From Eunapius fragilis (lineage: Eukaryota; Porifera; Demospongiae; Spongillida; Spongillidae): DNA of 64,000 nt. This document shows, in pieces, positions 10,152 through 23,192 of this stretch. The stretch's first letter is position 1. Each line of letters opens with the position of its first letter. The translations under genes and the position numbers were made by a program. The notes beneath the pieces were generated by a model. The model was not told the origin of the DNA. It made no database searches and saw only the letters and a list, made by a program, of their open reading frames with translations. The stretch is from assembly GCA_963681505.1 (NCBI GenBank), contig OY811971.1, positions 7,600,924 through 7,664,923 on the forward strand, written 5' to 3'.

Positions 10152-13100
10152 ATGTCTAAAGAGGAGCATCGACTGATATTCGAGAAGTTTTGCCGTGAAA
10201 GGTATGTAGATAAAAGTAGAACAAGCAAAACCGTTAGTGAAGAGAAAGCCAAGAGGATTCGCCAAACTGTTAAGGGAGAGTATAGTGGCGTCACGGCTTC
10301 TTTCAGACATTGGGTGAATAGAACAAAGAAGTTTGAGCTGCTAAACTGCGCAGAGTTGGAGTTGACTGAAGTGTTATGTCTCCCGGTTAAAGCCAAGGTG
10401 AGTAAATCAAGAAAGCTACTACAGGCATGCCATACAGGTAGTGTATACGGATAGGGGAGGGAATGTGCTCCTTTGTTCTCCTCCTCCTCAAGATAAAATC
10501 TAACCTTGTTCAGGGCTTTGACAGAGGAAAACCAGCTGCCTTCAATGTAACAGTTGCAGCTGTTCTATCCTCTATCCTCTGTAAAGAGGCACAGTGTGCA
10601 TTTTCCATTTTAGGAAGGCATTGCATGCATGGCAGGTTCTTTGTAGAACTGTAGGTTATAGATATATTGTGTAAGGATGTGTATTGTTAGTGTTTCTTAT
10701 GCACATGTATGACTCATAATTGCTTGATGGATGTATTCAATTAATTATTCTATTTAACAGAATGAAAATGACAAGACTATTTTTGGTCATTATCGTGTGG
10801 TTGCTATGGGTTGAAAAGTTCTATGACATCCTTGAACGTATCCATTCATTGGAAAGTGGTCATGTTGGTTACAAAAAAACCCTGGCAGAAGTAAGTTTTA
10901 TGTGTCTTTGTTGTAATTAGCATGTATCACACAACTCATACAGCACTGTGCAGATAAATAGACTGACATTAATTTTTAGTGTGCATCAAAACAGTTATAA
11001 TATTATTTATGTCAGTATATCACTATTGCACTCTCAAATTTCAGGTACAGAAAACGTATGACTGCCTACCTAGAGAAGCTGTGCAGTGTTTCTGTAACAC
11101 ATGTTCAATTTGTCAACTTAAACAACCCCAGAATAGTACTTCTCTGCTAAGACCAATAGTGTCATCAGGTTTTCTAACTCAATGCCAGGTAAAATGATTA
11201 TGTTATGTTAAGCATTTTACTATTATTCATATGCCTCATTCCTACATATTTAGATTGACCTCATTGATATGAGACATATGCCTGATGGTTTATATCATTA
11301 CACTGCTCATTACATGGATCATTGGTTTTAGTTCCATATTCTGTGGACCTTTAATGAAAAAATCAGAGTTGATGTTGCTGTTGGTCTAGTGAAAAGAGTA
11401 TTTCCCTATTTGGGCCTTTCCAAGATCCTGCAATCTGACAATGGGAGGGAGTTTGTCAACGAGATTGTGAAAGAAGTTGTTTGATCATGGCTGGAGGTTG
11501 TTATAATCAATGGGCGTCCTCGTCACTCACAGTCACAAGGGTTGGTTGAAAAAGGTAATCATCATGTAAAAGTGCAGATTCAGGCAATGAAAAATGAGAG
11601 GAAGGAGTCTGGAGATGTGCAATGGTCTGATTTGTTGGCTCGCATTCAATGTAAGTTGAACTAATTAATTAATTTATTCAATGTTCATGTCACATTCTAC
11701 GCAGACAATCTTAATACTCAAGTATGCCGCACTTTGAAAAAAAGGCCCCTATGAAGTGGTTTTTGGGCAACCTCCAAGAACAACTCCATTTGCTGAACTT
11801 CCAAAGGGAAAGAACCCTTGTATCTTGGAGGAAGATGTTGCAGATCTCATTGCCACAGGTTAGGACGCCATATAATATCCATGTATGCCATTTCTATCGA
11901 GTGATTCATATCACCAAGTGCATAGAAGCAATTTAAACAGTCAGTGCATAATATGCATAAACACAATTGAGCTAGGTGATCAATTGTATACTGGTACATG
12001 AACATGGCTTTCCTGAATAACTATATGTTCATCCACTACAGGTGATGATGAAAACATTGCTTCTCCTTACTCATCTCCTCAAATGTTACCACCATCAAGA
12101 AGTCCCTTATCAAGCCCAGAAGTTCAATCACCAGTTTCAAGCCTGCAACTTGCATCTTCACCTTCAGCTCTGCCGTCATCACCTCTGTGTCACCTGCTCA
12201 GTCACCAATATCTGTTAAACAAGTATCTGCAACCATGTAAGGTTTGACTTATGTAATAAATGCTGTTGCCATTTTATCACATCATTTTAGGGATGCCAAA
12301 TGTTTTACAGTTCCTGTATTCAATTCTTTGCTTCATTCAACTCCCCCTTCAAAGATTTCATTGTCTTCTGCATCTCCTGATGAAGTTCTATCACTTCCAA
12401 GTCAATCTTCAGTCTCACATTCAGATTATTCTCCAGTTATAAGGTTTGTCGTTAACCTTTCAGTGAACCAAAAGTGACATCACCATCGGCTACACTAACA
12501 ACCAGCACCCGTCATCTAAAGATTAGAGAAGAAGCCAACAATGAGTATCGAAAAAATGCAGAATGAATGAAGACACAGTATGCGAAGCGCAAACGTCATC
12601 AAATCAAAACGTATTCTGCAGGAGATAGTGCTACAGTAAGAATACCCAGAAATGAACGATCGTCAACTGATATGCCTCGCTTGCTGTGCTATATTTTGGA
12701 GGCTAAGAATGATCATTACCATCTTCAGTGAGTTTTCTTTTTTTGTCTGTGTTTGTCAATTCTTAAACTTTCTATCTACATCTACATGTACGTCTGACTT
12801 CTGTATGATGAGGTGTGAAAATGGAATTATATCAACTTTTTATCCAAGTGGTGAGCTAATGCCTTACACCGGGTCTGTCCCTTTCAAGTATAGTGCAGAC
12901 AGTTCTAAGCTACCTACCTTAAGCCTTAGGGATGCTGCTAGAACCAAGAAAGACCAGTTGAAATGCAATTGTACAAAAGGATGCAAGAATAGGCATTGTC
13001 CTCGTAAAGGATATTATACAAGTCACTGCCATCCAAAGCGTGCTTGTACAAATAAGGAGTGCCATGAAAGAGCTGATGGGGATGAGGAGTGTAGAGTAAC

Positions 13101-13900
13101 TGGGGCTGATGATTGTGATGATATAAATGAGTTGAAGGTAAAGAAGAACAGAAAGCGTGTCAAAACTGCCAAGCACAAGACCAAAGCCACAATGATCAAA
13201 TCAGTTCAAAGTGGGGATTGGCTTGATGATACGCACATGGATGCAGCATCATCACTTTTATCCTCCCAATTTCCTTCCTTGTGTGGGTTGTATAGCACTT
13301 TGCTAGGGCAGAACTTATCATTTCCTGTTACAAGAGAGTCCTTCATTCAAATACTTAAATGCAGGAGGGAACCATTGGATTACAGTTCAGCACACTCAAT
13401 CCTTTTCTGTTAATGTGTTTGACAGCAAATTCTCTACAATACCTATGGATATAAAGATGCAAATCGCTGCTTTGTTGTGCTGTAGCAGCTCACGGATTAC
13501 AACAAGAGTTCAGAAAACTCAAAGACAGATTGGATCATCAGACTGTGGAGTATTTGCAATAGCATTTGCTACTGATTTGGCATTTGGATTGAACCCAGCA
13601 AGGCATTATGCTATGAGCAGGATAAGTCAAGACCACATTTCATAGAATGTTTGAAAAGTCAACAAATGACCTTTCCCTTCAAAGAACATCCAACCAGGAA
13701 AGCCTAAGACAGAGTATTTGTATGTATACTGTCACTGTCGCATGCCAGATGATGGTGAAGAACGGATGGCTCAGTGCACTGGCTGCAAGGAATGGTACCA
13801 CGAGTCATGTGAAGACATTCCCCAAACAGTATTTAAAGATGATAGTAATGACTGCAAATGTAAAGTGTGCATTGCTAGGGAGAAACAGTCTGCTTAGTTG
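10152..13900 (+). pseudogene. Transposase: integrase, cysteine-rich, Ulp1-like protease, PHD finger
   Basis: A multi-exon gene. Exon 1 (10152-10397, donor GTGAGT) gives an N-terminal segment with a W-x-N-R-T-K-K-F motif. Later exons (about 10761-10889, 11045-11188, 11254-11650) give an HHCC zinc finger (H-S-L-E-S-G-H ... C-S-I-C) and an integrase core with D-L-I-D-M, S-D-N-G-R-E-F and G-L-V-E-K-G-N. A serine/proline-rich linker (about 12040-12450) follows. Next comes a cysteine-rich block C-N-C-T-K-G-C-K-N-R-H-C, then a Ulp1/C48-like protease (H-W-I and later Q-I-G-S-S-D-C-G), and last a PHD finger (C-H-C-R-M ... C-T-G-C-K-E-W-Y-H). Several interruptions of the frame show this copy is decayed. 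The linkage suggests one polyprotein or two adjacent genes. Confidence 0.65.
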
Positions 13901-14014
13901 ATAAGCACCCTTAATACACTATAGGTTGTCCTCTTACAATTTTCATGGTTGTGATTCAGTTTATAAATGGACCATATATGATACAAGTGAATGTGTCACT
14001 GTAAAGTATACTAA

Positions 14015-14204
14015 TGTAATGCAGATGTACATTATCACCTGATGTTGGTCCACCTTTGAACCATAGACTGTCTGTCTGTATGCACGTGCATTTATCTGTA
14101 TATAAGCGTAGGTCCTTTTGTATCTAGTGAGCTGTGATTGTATCTCTTAAGTGCTGCTAATATATTCTAACAGCAGTCTCTGTTAAATTCGTGGCCGCGT
14201 TACA
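14015..14204 (+). repeat. 5' LTR of the Gypsy element
   Basis: 190 bp, TG...CA, with a TATATAAGC box about 95 bp in, a plausible promoter. It matches 18998-19187 except at one base. Confidence 0.92.
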
Positions 14205-17200
14205 TTGGCGTAGTCGGCAGCTGGAATGGCTCGACCAGTTCTCCTACCCGAACCTTTTAGCGGCGAATCTGGAATTAGTCGCTGGGACGAATGGATAGAG
14301 CACTTTGAAGACTGCGCAGCAGTGAACAAGTGGGACAGTGACGAAGAGAAACTGAAATGGATTCGAGTGCGACTTACCGGAAAGGCTCATACAGCGTACC
14401 GGAGGCTAGCGCAAGACGCTCGTACGAAATACGGTGAGTGCAAAGATGCGTTACGTCGTCGTTTCCACCCCGACAGTTCAAGGGACCTGCACATGGCAGA
14501 ACTTCAGGTTAGGAAGAGGCAAAACGACGAGGACTGGGCTTCGTTTGGTGACGCATTAAGAGTACTCGCGGATAAAGCGTACCCAGATCTCGAAGAAAAG
14601 GCCCGTCTCAGATTGAAGATTCTCACCTCTCCTTTAGTGTACGGCAGACGCGTCCTAAAACCGTGGAAGCAGCTGTTACCACCACTATTGAGATGGAGAC
14701 ATATCTGGGGCATAGCAGTAAGTCCATTACCGGCACGGTTAGCATTCCTACTCAACAACATTCAGAGCCCGTATGTGCGGTACCACATCAAAAAGAGCCA
14801 GCTGTTGCTGCTGTCACAACAGAGGGAACGAAAGAAATGAAACAGCTCGTCGAGCGCCTAGACCGTTTAGAGAAGCTATTGCAGGAACCAAGTTCAGGAA
14901 GCCAGGGGCGTCCGCCCTTACGTAGGTTTGGAGGGCGTTACGGTGGTAGAAGTACTGTTACATGTTGGAGTTGTGGAGGAATGGGTCACATAGCACGCAA
15001 TTGTCCAGTCAGTAGTAAACAACAGCAGCAGGAAAACTGCAACCCTCCAGTGCTAGGGGGTCCAGCACGAGGGGGAGAACCTGTAAGGGCCCAGAATAGT
15101 GTTTTAACTGTGCCCACTCTGTCAGTAAGCTGTGGGTTAAGTTAACGTTTGAAAGGTTTTGTAGCCACCCTACCAATTGAGTTTATAATTGACACAGGAG
15201 CAGCAGTTTCTCTCCTTCGTAGTGACATTTGGGCTAAGGCAGCCAAATTGGACAGCAAATTCAAATTGGAGGAAGGCACTGGACAAAAGTTGGTTGGTGT
15301 AAGTGGCATACCACTTAGTATAAGGGGAGTAGGTTTAGTGCAATTGAAATTTGCTGAAGTTCCTACCCCAATGGCTGCTACATTTGTCATAGTAGATGAC
15401 TTGTCAGTTGAAGCAATCCTGGGTCTAGATTTTTTGGAGAAGTATAGATGTGTCATAGATAGCGGGCGGAGACGTATCGACTTCCCATGTCAAAGAGTGT
15501 CACTATCACTTGATAATACTCAACAGAAGCCGTACACATGCACTCCTCTGATAGGATTGGTTGTGAAGCAAAAGTTGCTAATCCCTGCTGAAAGTGAGCA
15601 GGAAATCATGGTGGAGCTGGATCATCAAGTTTTCAATCATTCCTGGATTGTGGAGGGTGACCGGCATGGTCGCCATGGACTAATGGTTGCTCATGCTGTT
15701 GCTAGTCCTTCAGGACGTTCTGTTCCACTCAGAGTGCTCAATCCAAGAAGGGAGGCTGTGGTGGTGAAGAAAGGGACCTGGATTGCCACTATGGAGGCCT
15801 TGGAGAAAGATCCTCCAGGTGATGAAGACCTCAATGTTCACGCCGTATCAAGAGGTAAGGATGTCTCACACGATGATCAAAAGGCTCTGTGGGAGATGGT
15901 ATCCAAGATTGGTGACCATCTCAGTGTCAGGGATAAAGAGATGTTGTTTTCTGTTCTCTTGGATTATGCTGATGTATTCAGTTTACACCCTGGTAATATA
16001 GGTCGAACAGGAGAAATCAAGCACCACCTAGATACAGGAGATGCCCAGCCAATACACCAGTTACCACGTCGTGTCCCACAAGCTCGTCGGCTCGAAGTAA
16101 GAAAAATGCTGGATGAAATGCTGGCAAAGGATGCCATCCAACCATCTCACAGCCCATGGTCCTCTCCAATCATACTGGTACGTAAGAAAGACGGCTCTAT
16201 TCGATTTTGTGTTGATTACAGAAAAGTGAATTCAGTCACGAAGAAGGATGCCTACCCACTCCCTCATGTGGACGACACCCTAGACATACTTGGTGGAACG
16301 AAGTTCTTTAGTACACTGGATCTTGCAAGCGGATACTGGCAGGTGGAAGTCGAGGAGGCAGACAGGCAGAAGACTGCATTTACAACACCAGAGGGATTGT
16401 TTGAGTTTAAGGTAATGCCCTTCGGGCTTTGTAATGCACCTGCAACTTTTCAGCGATTGATGGATTGAGTGCTGAATGATCTGAAGTGGACGGACTGCTT
16501 GGTGTACTTCGACGATATTGTTGTTGTGGGCAGGACATTCCCAGAACACCTGCATTGCCTTGACAATGTTTTGACACGGTTGAGGCAAGCTGGTCTTAAG
16601 CTTCAACCTAAGAAATGTAATTTTTGCCAGCAGAAAGTCAGGTTTCTAGGGCATGTTGTCTCAGCCAGTGGAATTTCAACAGACCCAGACAAAACAGAGG
16701 TGGTGTCCAATTGGCCTACTCCAACTGACAAGAGGGAAATACAACAGTTCTTGGGCTTGGTGAACTACTACAGGCGGTTCATCAAGAATTTTGCTTCCCT
16801 CGCAAAACCTCTGCAGAGATTGACGGAGAAGAATGTAACATTTGAATGGAATGAGTCTTGTCAGAATGCATTTGATCAACTCCGCGCATGCCTTGTGTCA
16901 GCACCTGTACTTGCCTTCCCAGACTACTCAAAGACGTTCATCCTAGACACTGATGCTAGTGAGAATGGCATAGGAGCAGTCCTTTCTCAGGGTCAAGATG
17001 ATGGTAGTGAGTGTGTTATTGCCTATGCAAGTAGATCATTAAGCAGACAGGAGCAACGCTACTGTGTGACAAGATGAGAATTACTTGCTGTCGTAGAGTT
17101 CTTACACCACTTCCGATGTTACTTGCTGGGACAGCATTTCACCTTGAGGACAGACCATGGCTCACTGATATGGATTCAGAATTTTAGAGAGCCTGAAGGA

Positions 17201-18997
17201 CAACTTGCCTGTTGGATAGAACGTCTCCAAGAATACAACTTCACTGTTGTACATAGACCAGGGATACGACATGGGAATGCAGATGCACTCTCCAGGATGC
17301 CCTGCAGACAGTGTGGTCGTGATTCACACAACCCAACTGATGATGTTCCAACCCGAGTAGGTGTGATTATTAATCTTCCATTCCAGTCATACCCCTCCGA
17401 AGAGATGCGCAAACTGCAGCTGGCTGATCCATCTGTGGGCCCAGTGCTCCAAGCTGTTGAACTTGATCGCAAGCCACATCCTGATGAAGTCAAGTCCTGG
17501 AGTCTTGAGGGGCGTCGCCTTTTCCAGTTGTGGGAAATGTTGTGTGTCAGAAATGGTACATTGTGGAGATCGCTTCAAAAAGGACAACTTTGTGGTCACC
17601 AGCTTGTGATACCCTTTATACTTCGGGCGACTCTACTGAATGAATTGCACAGTGGTGCAGTTGGTGGGCACATAGGAGAAGAGAAGATGTCTTTCCGTCT
17701 GAAGGAGCGCTTCTATTGGCCTGGAAGCATGGAAGCTGCAAGGGAGTGGTGTAAAACCTGTGCAAGCTGTGCTACCAGGAAGACAAGTGCACCAAAAAAT
17801 AGAGCAGCACTCCAAACCGTGCAGGCTGGGTCCCCCATGCAGATTGTAGCAGTGGACATAATGGGTCCCCTTCCAGAGACAAAGGATGGCAATAGGTATG
17901 AACTAGTGGCTAGTGATTACTTCACTCGGTGGGTTGAGGTCTATGCTATACCTAACCAAGAGACAGTGACAGTAGCTGAGAAATTGGTGAATGAAATGTT
18001 CTGTAGATTTTCCCCTCCAGAACAGTTGCAATCGGACCAGGGCAGACAGTTTGAGTCAAAACTTATTGGAGAAGTTTGTAACCTGCTGCACATTAAGAAG
18101 TCACGTACCACACCTTATCATCCCCAATGTAATGGCATGGTTGAAAGGTTCAATAGAACTTTATTGGACATGTTGGCAACTACTGTGAACAAACAATCTG
18201 ATTGGGACCAGTGGATTAGAAAACTGTGCATGGCCTATAATTCTAGTGTTCACTCGTCAACAGGATACACTCCATTCTATCTGATGTTTGGTCGTCAAGC
18301 AAGGCTTCCTGTGGACCTTATGTATGGCACTGGCCCAAGTGACAGCTTCACAGCAGGAGAATATGCAACTGAGCTCAGGAATGCCTTACACAATGCTTAT
18401 GCAGTAGTGCGAGAGAAATGCAATGCGGAGCATAAGAGACAGAAGTCATTCTATGATGAGAAAGTGCATGGTAAACCATACAGTGTCGGTGATGTTGTCT
18501 GGCTGCACTGCCTCGTGGACAGTCAAGGAAACTGCATCATCCATGGAAAGGACCTTATCGAGTGCAAGAACGTATAGGTGAGAGTGACTACAAGATTAGA
18601 GCATTGAAAGGAAAAAGTACTCAAGTAGTGCACTTCGATCGACTGAAACCGTGTATTGAAGGAATACAAGCTCCAGCACATGTTCCAGCAACTAAAACTA
18701 GAGTCCCTCAAAATGACAAGTCTGCAGCCAGAGTACCTCAACCTGAGCTATTAGGTGAACAGTTGGAGATCATGAGTGATGACGAAGAAGTACAGCCACT
18801 CCCAGAAGCACAACCACCTGCTGGCGATGTACCTGTACCTCCCATTGATGTACCACCTCCGATTGAAGATCCTCCTGTTGTCAATAGGCGTCAGTCACTC
18901 ATTCCCCGCCCAACAAACACGGTACCCTCAACGCACACGTCATCCACCTGACTATTATGGGTATTAATAGAGAGCATCGCAAATGAGGAGGGAGCAG

Positions 18998-19187
18998 TGT
19001 AATGCAGATGTACATTATCACCTGATGTTGGTCCACCTTTGAACCATAGACTGTCTGTCTGTATGCACGTGCATTTATCTGTATATAAGCGTAGGTCCTT
19101 TTGTATCTAGTGAGCTGTGATTGTATCTCTTAAGTGCTGCTAATATATTCTAACAGCAGTCTCTGTTGAATTCGTGGCCGCGTTACA
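18998..19187 (+). repeat. 3' LTR of the Gypsy element
   Basis: 190 bp, preceded by a GAGGAGGGAGCAG purine tract and followed by the second CTAA. Confidence 0.92.
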
Positions 19188-20204
19188 CTAACATACTAAT
19201 ATCTGGGCAGAATGGGCACACTGCCTTTCTTAGGACTTCATACGTATTGAAATTATGCACTTATTAGAAAGAAAATCGAGGTAACAGAGACCATTCAATA
19301 ATAAGAGCATGCCCCCCCCCCCCCCCCCCCCCCCACTCCTGATGTTTTATATTGCTTCTAGGTTGCAGAACTTCACAAATCATAAATAGCGCACGTTGCG
19401 CTATTTATAAATGGACCGTGCACATTACGATTCACAGTTTGCGCAACGATTTATACATTGTTGCGCACTATGTGGATTCATATAATGCGCAGCGCAATTT
19501 ATAAATTGCGCAAATTCACAATTTGCGCCTAACAATTCTAAATGATTCGAAGCTTTTTTTCCCTGTGCTATATACCTCATATTTCTTCTTCTCTTAAAGA
19601 CATAATCACTGTGCCAAATCGCAAAAATCCACAAGGTGTAATCGCCCATTCTGAGCTCGTTATACACGTACGTGTATACACGGCATATACACCTAGTGTA
19701 AAAGATGTGTATTTGCTCCGTATACGTGCCACGCAGTATACACTGGGGCGCATTACTCCGCTTGTATAACGCGCGTTATCTATCTGCATATGCTCGTTAT
19801 ACGCCATGATGCATAGTGAGCGTTATTCTGCGCGGATAACAGGCGAATAAGCTTTGCATACATGCAGCGTAAAACACAGAGTTATGCCCAAGTTAAAGCT
19901 TAGTCACTATTTAGTATATTGTTGCGGTGCCATTGTTTCATGGAGTGTACCTGCGGCCTGCCCATTGTACCTTCGCGGAGGTCACTGCCTTGGCTACTAT
20001 ACAAACTTCAATCTTTGTTTTGTGTCATACATGGGACCAGCTGACTCTGTCATTCATAACATTTGTGTAGTATAGATATGTGACCCAATTTAAAACTCAG
20101 CTAATATATTGTTGTGCCAGTGATTCAGTGTACTTATAAACCAGTTCCGCTGATATCTAAGCCTCAAACTCGACGTACATGTATGTGCGGTGCATGCGTT
20201 TATG

Positions 20205-20208
20205 TGTG

Positions 20209-20260
<52 letters not shown>
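20205..20260. repeat. (TG)n microsatellite
   Basis: About 26 TG units within a TG-rich stretch. The cysteine/valine and histidine/threonine frames here are artefacts of it. Confidence 0.9.
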
Positions 20261-20261
<1 letters not shown>

Positions 20262-20514
20262 TGCGCGCGCACGAAGCTGCGTGTTCTTGCTGTCTTTGTC
20301 ATATTAATATACTATACTGTCTCAGATTACGTATATTTATAATAATGCTAGCTGAATTAATAATGCTAGCTTGCCAAAGGACCAAAGGGTGATATAAAGG
20401 TTTAAAGCATTGGCAAAAGCGAAGCCATATAATACATACGATAAATGTATCCTAAGTAAACTGGTCTCACGCTATTATCAGATAACCGTGCACCGCTAAT
20501 GGCACTATACATTA

Positions 20515-21285
20515 TCGTAAGCCACTTTGACGTTATACACACATATCAAACAGCGCATACTATAAAGTGGAGAGAGACGCAATATCTACCGCTGTAACTA
20601 TTAACTATTCCTTCCATTTTAGCGATACACCATACATGCTCATAATGGATGGATCCAACACAGTAATGTACCGTTGGTTCTTTCGGTACCGCGCTTGACA
20701 AGCACTCGTTTGGCAGATCTAGCAGCACCTGGATCTTTCCACGTTTAGATGCTCGAGTGAAATCAGAATTGTCCTTGAGATTACCATCGAATTTGATAAC
20801 GCTAATTATTTTATACCGGTGCGTCATGCGATAGCTGATGTAATGTGCTATTTGTAGATCAATACCAAATAAGGTACTACTCGCTTCAGCTAATTGCCCG
20901 ATCGGTAGGCGTCTAACAGACACCTGAAGACAACCTGCGGAAACATCCTGAAGCAATTGGTACACTTGGCGTGCTTTTCAAACGTTCCTGTCGTGATAAA
21001 GTTATACTATCCCGAAGGAAGAAGAAGACGACGACGGAGGAGAAATTTTAGGTGGGACTGGGTACGGACGATGGGGACGAGTATTTTAGTTCTCTAAAAG
21101 TACACCGTCTTATGACACAGATACAACGCAGAACTGTTCTCCTTTTTGACACCGCTCGATTATCACTAAGAGCGAAGTGACCCGACTCTTATCGTCCTGA
21201 GTGAAGTTTTTAATGACATTCATGATACTGCTATATGGAACCTACTCGCGTAGGTTCCTATATAGGAAACCGGGAGTAAAACTGT
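20515..21285 (+). mobile_element. Family F interspersed repeat, copy 1
   Basis: About 770 bp, present in inverted orientation at about 61085-61878. Shared landmarks: GTTATACACACAT near one end, GATAACGCTAATTATT against the inverted equivalent near 61580, AAGAAGAAGACGACGACGG, and a terminal palindrome GGAACCTACTCGCGTAGG. The coding frames in it are short and not conserved between copies, which suggests a non-autonomous element. Confidence 0.65.
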
Positions 21286-21986
21286 ATACTCCCTAAAATA
21301 CCATTCATCCACAGGTAAGTTCATTTAACAATATGTACACTGCATGCTGTCGTGACGAGTACATGGAGCCAAAGTAAGAACGCGGGTATACGCCAGCAGG
21401 ACAGCAATGTGCACAGTCGAGAAGATGGCGGGAAAGAAGAAGGCCTAGCTGGAAATCAGACAGAAACAAAGGAAGAGCTGTGGAAAGTGGCAATAAAATA
21501 AAAAAACGATCATGGACCCCCCCGGCTATAGCTAGCCGGCTGATGGTCGAAGCAGAGAATTCAGAGTTACTCTGCATGTGCACTTATGTATTGTACAATA
21601 TCATATTTATCAGTATTATATTCAATATACTACTATAAATAGAATATAAGTGAACGGAGCATATGCACTCGTTATACGCGCGTTGTACACAGTTGTTCCA
21701 TATCAAATACACCAGTGCGTAAGGCAGTCTCCTTCCATCAGTTATCCATCTGTGTAAACAGCTGGTTACAATGGGTGTAAAGCATATGTATGCAAGACAT
21801 ATATATACACGTGTTAGACATGCCGGAAAACATCCTTTTGGCATGGTGAATGAGAAAAACAAGGTCATAATACAAATAAAACAAGCTGCTGCACATATAG
21901 TAAACATGTACGCAAAAGTTTAGAAATAAACCTTTTAGTGGACCTTTGTATCTAAATATTGTTGCTTGAATTGTCTGCTTGCATTT

Positions 21987-22033
21987 TGTCTCGTACCATC
22001 CGCAGCTGCGATGTGGGTCTGGGTACGAGACTA
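21987..22033. mobile_element. Palindromic MITE, family B, short copy
   Basis: GTCTCGTACC at the left and GGGTACGAGACTAG at the right, with a CGCAGCTGCG core, about 47 bp. The termini match 2263-2395. Confidence 0.6.
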
Positions 22034-23192
22034 GTATGCATTTTAATGTATACAATAATTTATTTCCCCAGCTCCCTAGCTATTCACCAGATGAATTGAT
22101 AATGTAATGAAGATTTGGAAGCTTTAAAAGAGTATTAATACCACATCTTCCAATAACATTACCCCCCGCCCGGCCTGTGAAGAAATGTGACGTGGTTCAC
22201 AATACGGGACTACACTTACACACGAAAAATCTACACCATACCTTCTTCACACAAGGGAACATGACAGGAAGTGAGACTGAACTGAGATCAATCCCAGGAG
22301 CACAATCTGCATTCCAGAGGGGGTGCCCAAATCATATTCACTATTATCTCCCACCATATATGGTGAAAATATAATTTGACATTTGTGAGTAAGATTAACC
22401 TTCTCATTATTGCGCTCTGCAATTGTTTGTCTCCGAGGAGCACGGTCCTCATACCATCGACCACCAACAGCAAATCTTCTTGAGAGTCCAGTTGACCTCA
22501 TGTGCTCATCCTAAGTTTTCATCTGTTCTCCGTTTATTCACAATATGTATATCCTATTGTATTATATATTTTATTATATTTTAAATACATGGACAAACGC
22601 ATCGAAGTCATGGGCTCTGGCACCCTTAAATGGCCGTCTGATCATGAGCTTGATTTTGGTACGGGCCAATGCTGGAACTATCCTGATGAGATCCCTGCCA
22701 TCATCTGCCTTTGATGACATCATTTTGGACCTATAGTAACATTAGTGTGTTATCATTATCACGTGTAAATGTCGGTCTTGTTGTAAATTAATCAAAACAT
22801 CAATTTGTTGGCATAAAAAGAAAACAAAATTATACATTATACTTATTACAGTCCTGGAGATGTTTTAATCAATAATTGTTCCTGAGCGTGACAGCCCGTT
22901 GTATTGGCTCACATCAAGGTAATGCTAAGTCTGCCATATAATTGTCAGATGGCATGTGACTTGGAGTGGTCTCCCCTGGTGGCTAGGCAAGTTGCGAGGC
23001 GAGATAATGTATGCATGGCTTCTGCACCCCAACACCCATAAGTCTACAGCAATGGGGGGGGGGGGGGGGGGTACATGACTAGCCAAGCTATAAACATTTG
23101 GCATCATTAGAGTTGTGCTAGCACACCTCGGCAGCCAGTGATAAAACGCATTCAAATACAATGATTTAAAAGGTCATGCACACACTTTCTCA

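Larger units (their letters stand above)
14015..19187 (+). mobile_element. Ty3/Gypsy LTR retrotransposon, nearly whole, young
   Basis: The element is 5.17 kb, bounded by two 190-bp LTRs that start TGTAATG and end TTACA, and flanked by a 4-bp CTAA repeat. Parts in order: a primer-site-like TTGGCGTAGTCGGCAG right after the 5' LTR; gag from about 14.2 kb with a CCHC knuckle near 14.97 kb; protease near 15.2 kb (D-T-G-A); reverse transcriptase near 16.0-16.6 kb (Y-F-D-D); RNase H near 16.9-17.2 kb; integrase near 17.6-18.3 kb; a purine tract just before the 3' LTR. The order PR-RT-RH-IN is that of Gypsy. The LTRs differ at one position that I can see, so the insertion is recent. It looks close to whole, with about three interruptions in its coding part. 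Confidence 0.92.
9883..19568 (+). mobile_element. Ginger-like DNA transposon carrying a nested LTR element
   Basis: The left end CACAGGGAAAAAAAAGCG and the right end GCTTTTTTTCCCTGTG are inverted repeats. Inside them both ends share a longer block built from TATAAATTGCGC and ATCCACATAGTGCGCAAC (left about 10040-10115, right about 19440-19515, inverted). The sub-terminal repeats total about 180-200 bp per side. Three bases, CTA, flank both ends and may be the target duplication. Removing the inserted LTR element (14015-19187) leaves a transposon of about 4.5 kb with one gene (10152 to about 13900). An integrase-type transposase with cut-and-paste ends fits the Ginger/KRBA2-related group. That assignment rests on domain recognition and not on a search. 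Confidence 0.7.
19569..23192. other. Repeat-rich stretch, no recognised host gene
   Basis: Contains a (TG)n microsatellite at about 20208-20258, a family F repeat (20515-21285), a short family B palindrome (21987-22033), and a G run at about 23046-23070. A minus-strand reading frame near 22390-22501 (ending W-Y-E-D-R-A-P-R-R-Q) has possible splice sites but no family I recognise. Confidence 0.5.

Noticed and set aside
9883-13900. Polinton or virus-like element
   Set aside because: There is an integrase and a cysteine protease, but no DNA polymerase B, capsid or packaging ATPase was seen, and the element is only about 4.5 kb without the nested insertion.
20090-20392. Histidine/threonine- or cysteine/valine-rich frames
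   Set aside because: Products of the (TG)n microsatellite.
20546-20965. 139-codon minus-strand frame
   Set aside because: Lies in the family F repeat, and the second copy at 61.1-61.9 kb does not keep the frame.
22177-22501. Possible exon 3' of FUT8 (W-Y-E-D-R-A-P-R-R-Q)
   Set aside because: Splice sites are possible, but with no recognised domain and no partner exons the support is too weak for a gene call.
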